From NCBI GenBank assembly GCA_937980205.1, contig CALJKW010000050.1, forward strand, positions 62,001 through 126,000: a stretch of DNA of 64,000 nucleotides, in the 5' to 3' direction. The DNA is from an uncultured Myxococcales bacterium (lineage in GTDB: Bacteria > Myxococcota > Myxococcia > Myxococcales > Myxococcaceae). Under the pieces are notes generated by a model. It worked only from the letters and a program-made list of their open reading frames with translations, was not told where the DNA came from and did no database searches. Positions 62,481-64,000 of the stretch are shown piece after piece (the stretch's first letter is position 1; each line of letters starts with the position of its first letter). The translations under genes were made by a program, and so were the position numbers.

Positions 62481-63256
62481 TGACCGCTCAGCGATGGGGC
62501 GGCAGGCTGACGAGTCGAGACCTGCCTGATCAGGACGAGACGATCGACAAGCTCGAGCCGGCTGTTCGTGAAGAGCTCGCTCAGCACTGGCTGGAGCGCG
62601 CCGCCGCCGAGCGCCGCGTTGGCGATTCTTTCGGCGTGATCCGTGACACGCTCGAAGAGCTCGGCGCGGACCCGCAGCTGGTCGAGCTCGCCGAGCGCGC
62701 CGTCGATGACGAAAGCCGGCACCAGGAGCTCTCACGGCTCGTGGCTTCCCGCTTCGCGGGCCGGGCGCTGCCCGCTCCGGCGCGCCTTCCCATTACCGTG
62801 CCGCAGCATGAAGGCGCGACGGACACCGAGCGGCGCGTGTTCTGGGTCGTAGGTCAGTGTTGTCTCAACGAGACCATGGCGAGCGCGGTGCTCGAGGCAT
62901 CGCTCGCGGTGACGACCGGGCCTTACGCCAAGGCGGCGCTTCGCGAGCTGCTGTCGGACGAGGTCGACCACGCTCGCCTCGGCTGGGCGTTTCTCGCCAC
63001 GGTCGATCGCGGGGCGAAAGACGCGGTCGCAAGGCGCGCCCTCGGGCTGACTCGCGCCAACGTGAAGATGTGGCGTGAGACGCCGCGCTCGTACCCCAGC
63101 CGCCCGGAGCTCGTGGAGCAGGGCGCGCTGACGCGCGACCTCATCGAGGGGGCGCTCCGCCTCGCCGTCCGCGACCTCGTCATTCCCGGCTTTCAGCAGC
63201 TGGGCCTCGACACCGCAGCGGTGTCAGCGTGGGTCGACGCTGGCGCGCCGACGTGA
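62480..63256 (+). CDS. Ferritin-like di-iron protein, cassette copy 2
   Basis: Protein of 258 aa, with 1-base overlap to the lipoprotein. Four-helix bundle with a full ligand set: Glu in helix 1 (HWLERAAAERRVGDS), E78-S-R-H81, E131 in CCLNETMA and E161-V-D-H164 in DEVDHARLGWA. Paralogue of 3728-4444 (same CC-x-x-ET, DExDHxRLGW and a DLVIPGFQQLGLDTAAVSAW-like end matching DVVFPGLERFAVDTAAARRW). Cytoplasmic. Substrate unknown; the constant lipoprotein partner is the best clue. A multicopper oxidase follows 39 bases downstream. Confidence 0.82.
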   Translation: MTAQRWGGRLTSRDLPDQDETIDKLEPAVREELAQHWLERAAAERRVGDSFGVIRDTLEELGADPQLVELAERAVDDESRHQELSRLVASRFAGRALPAPARLPITVPQHEGATDTERRVFWVVGQCCLNETMASAVLEASLAVTTGPYAKAALRELLSDEVDHARLGWAFLATVDRGAKDAVARRALGLTRANVKMWRETPRSYPSRPELVEQGALTRDLIEGALRLAVRDLVIPGFQQLGLDTAAVSAWVDAGAPT

Positions 63257-63295
63257 CCCCGTGACCGCAACTCGCCGTTCCCAACAACTGAACTG

Positions 63296-64000
63296 ATGAG
63301 ATACCTGATCCCCGCCCTGTGCCTCTTCGCCTGCGGTCCCCGCGGCGCCATGCTCGAGCTCCCGCTCGTCGACGTGCCTCTTGCGACCGACGTCGATGCG
63401 GACGCGAAGACCGTCAAGGTTCGGCTCATCGCGGGGGAGGGGAAGACCGAGTACCTCACCGGCAAGTCCGCCGACGTCTGGGCCTACCGCGACGCGGCGA
63501 ACGGCTCGGGCGTCGTCCCCGCGCCGACGATCGTCGCCAATCAGGGCGACACGATCGTCGTCGAGCTCGAGAATCAGCTCTCGGCGGCGACGACGATCCA
63601 CTGGCACGGCCTGCGCCTGCCCAACGCCGCAGACGGCTCGAACGCCAGCCAGGTCGCGGTGAAGCCCGGGGAGAAGTTTGAGTACCGCTTCGAGGCGAAG
63701 GACGTGGGCACCTTCTGGTACCACCCGCACGTGCGCGCGGATCTGCAGATCGAGAAAGGGTTGTACGGCGCCTTGATCGTCCGCGGCGCCAACGAGCCGG
63801 AGGTGGCCGCCGACCGCACGTTCATCCTCGACGACGTGAAGCTCGAGGCCAGCGGCAAGCTCTCGGAGACCACCGACCAGCTCGACATGATGCTGGGCCG
63901 GCAGGGCAACGTGCTGCTCGTGAACGGTCAGCGCAAGGCGGGCATCGAGGTGGCGAGCGGCAGCCGCGAGCGGTGGCGCTTCATCAACGCTGCCAATGGG
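63296..64000 (+). CDS. Multicopper oxidase, lipoprotein (3' end outside window)
   Basis: First 235 residues visible. The N-terminus is a lipoprotein signal (ALCLFAC). A cupredoxin domain follows with TTIHWHGLRLPN (first HxH) and GTFWYHPHVRAD (second HxH); then GNVLLVNGQRKAGIEV and WRFINAANG, which begin the middle domain of a three-domain oxidase. The C-terminal copper motifs lie beyond the edge, so completeness cannot be judged. It differs from the two-domain Tat-exported enzyme at 193-1608. It follows the second ferritin-like cassette on the same strand. Confidence 0.85.
   Translation, partial: MRYLIPALCLFACGPRGAMLELPLVDVPLATDVDADAKTVKVRLIAGEGKTEYLTGKSADVWAYRDAANGSGVVPAPTIVANQGDTIVVELENQLSAATTIHWHGLRLPNAADGSNASQVAVKPGEKFEYRFEAKDVGTFWYHPHVRADLQIEKGLYGALIVRGANEPEVAADRTFILDDVKLEASGKLSETTDQLDMMLGRQGNVLLVNGQRKAGIEVASGSRERWRFINAANG

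Overview
The window is high-GC DNA from a bacterium that is most probably a member of the Myxococcota. The best marker is the protein at 45286-47076. It ends in a MYXO-CTERM-like tail: a short CGC motif, one hydrophobic helix and an arginine-rich end. Many lipoproteins carry long Gly/Ala/Ser-rich or Asp-Ala-Gly/Pro-Asp-Ser-Gly tethers straight after the lipobox cysteine, and there are paired DUF1592/DUF1552 genes and secreted zinc proteases, which also fit that phylum. I saw no rRNA, tRNA, CRISPR array, insertion sequence or phage module. Coding density is high and no gap exceeds about 240 bases.

Layout. 1-3208: multicopper oxidase operon (DUF5666-like tail, two-domain Tat-exported oxidase, His-rich protein, outer-membrane protein). 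3251-4444: a Fur-like site, then a small lipoprotein translationally coupled to a ferritin-like di-iron protein. 4453-14186: mostly single genes: two lipoproteins, a truncated DUF1552 protein, a probable DNA nuclease, a PQQ-type sugar dehydrogenase fused to cytochrome c-like modules, a peptidoglycan-binding protein, a metallo-beta-lactamase-fold lipoprotein and an intradiol-dioxygenase-like lipoprotein. 14366-19479: a possible small biosynthetic locus (MFS exporter, PaaK-like adenylating enzyme, unknown nuclease-like protein, CBS-domain remnant, GMC oxidoreductase, a 24-bp perfect palindrome and a 12-codon ORF). 19676-29543: one long metal-efflux operon (CsoR-family repressor with its operator, CusC/CusB/CusA-like tripartite pump, a periplasmic protein, a P2-type ATPase and a P-loop NTPase). 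29570-34569: an iron-uptake locus with a Fur-like site (imelysin, delta-60 repeat lipoprotein, FecA-like receptor). 34645-42323: receiver domain, barrel protein, very large zinc-protease lipoprotein and ATP-grasp enzyme. 42330-48203: DUF1552/DUF1592 pair, MYXO-CTERM protease and a Cys-rich lipoprotein. 48219-52008: carbamoyltransferase operon with DUF5989, a ferritin-like enzyme and an SGNH hydrolase. 52164-58689: copper-type proteins (His/Gly-rich exported protein, Csp-like four-helix copper-storage protein, TonB-domain/receptor fusion with two related lipoproteins, DUF305). 58929-64000: GNAT, membrane dipeptidase, NHL-repeat lipoprotein, a second lipoprotein/ferritin-like pair and a second multicopper oxidase cut by the window end.

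The dominant theme is transition-metal handling: copper oxidation, efflux and storage, and iron import. The strongest candidate for something undescribed is a two-gene cassette, a small tethered lipoprotein coupled to a ferritin-like di-iron protein. It occurs twice (3327-4444 and 62181-63256) with stop/start overlap both times. One copy follows a Fur-like site and its lipoprotein ends in a nine-cysteine tail. Second candidates are the 12-codon ORF/palindrome/GMC locus and the carbamoyltransferase operon that contains a third, different ferritin-like enzyme.
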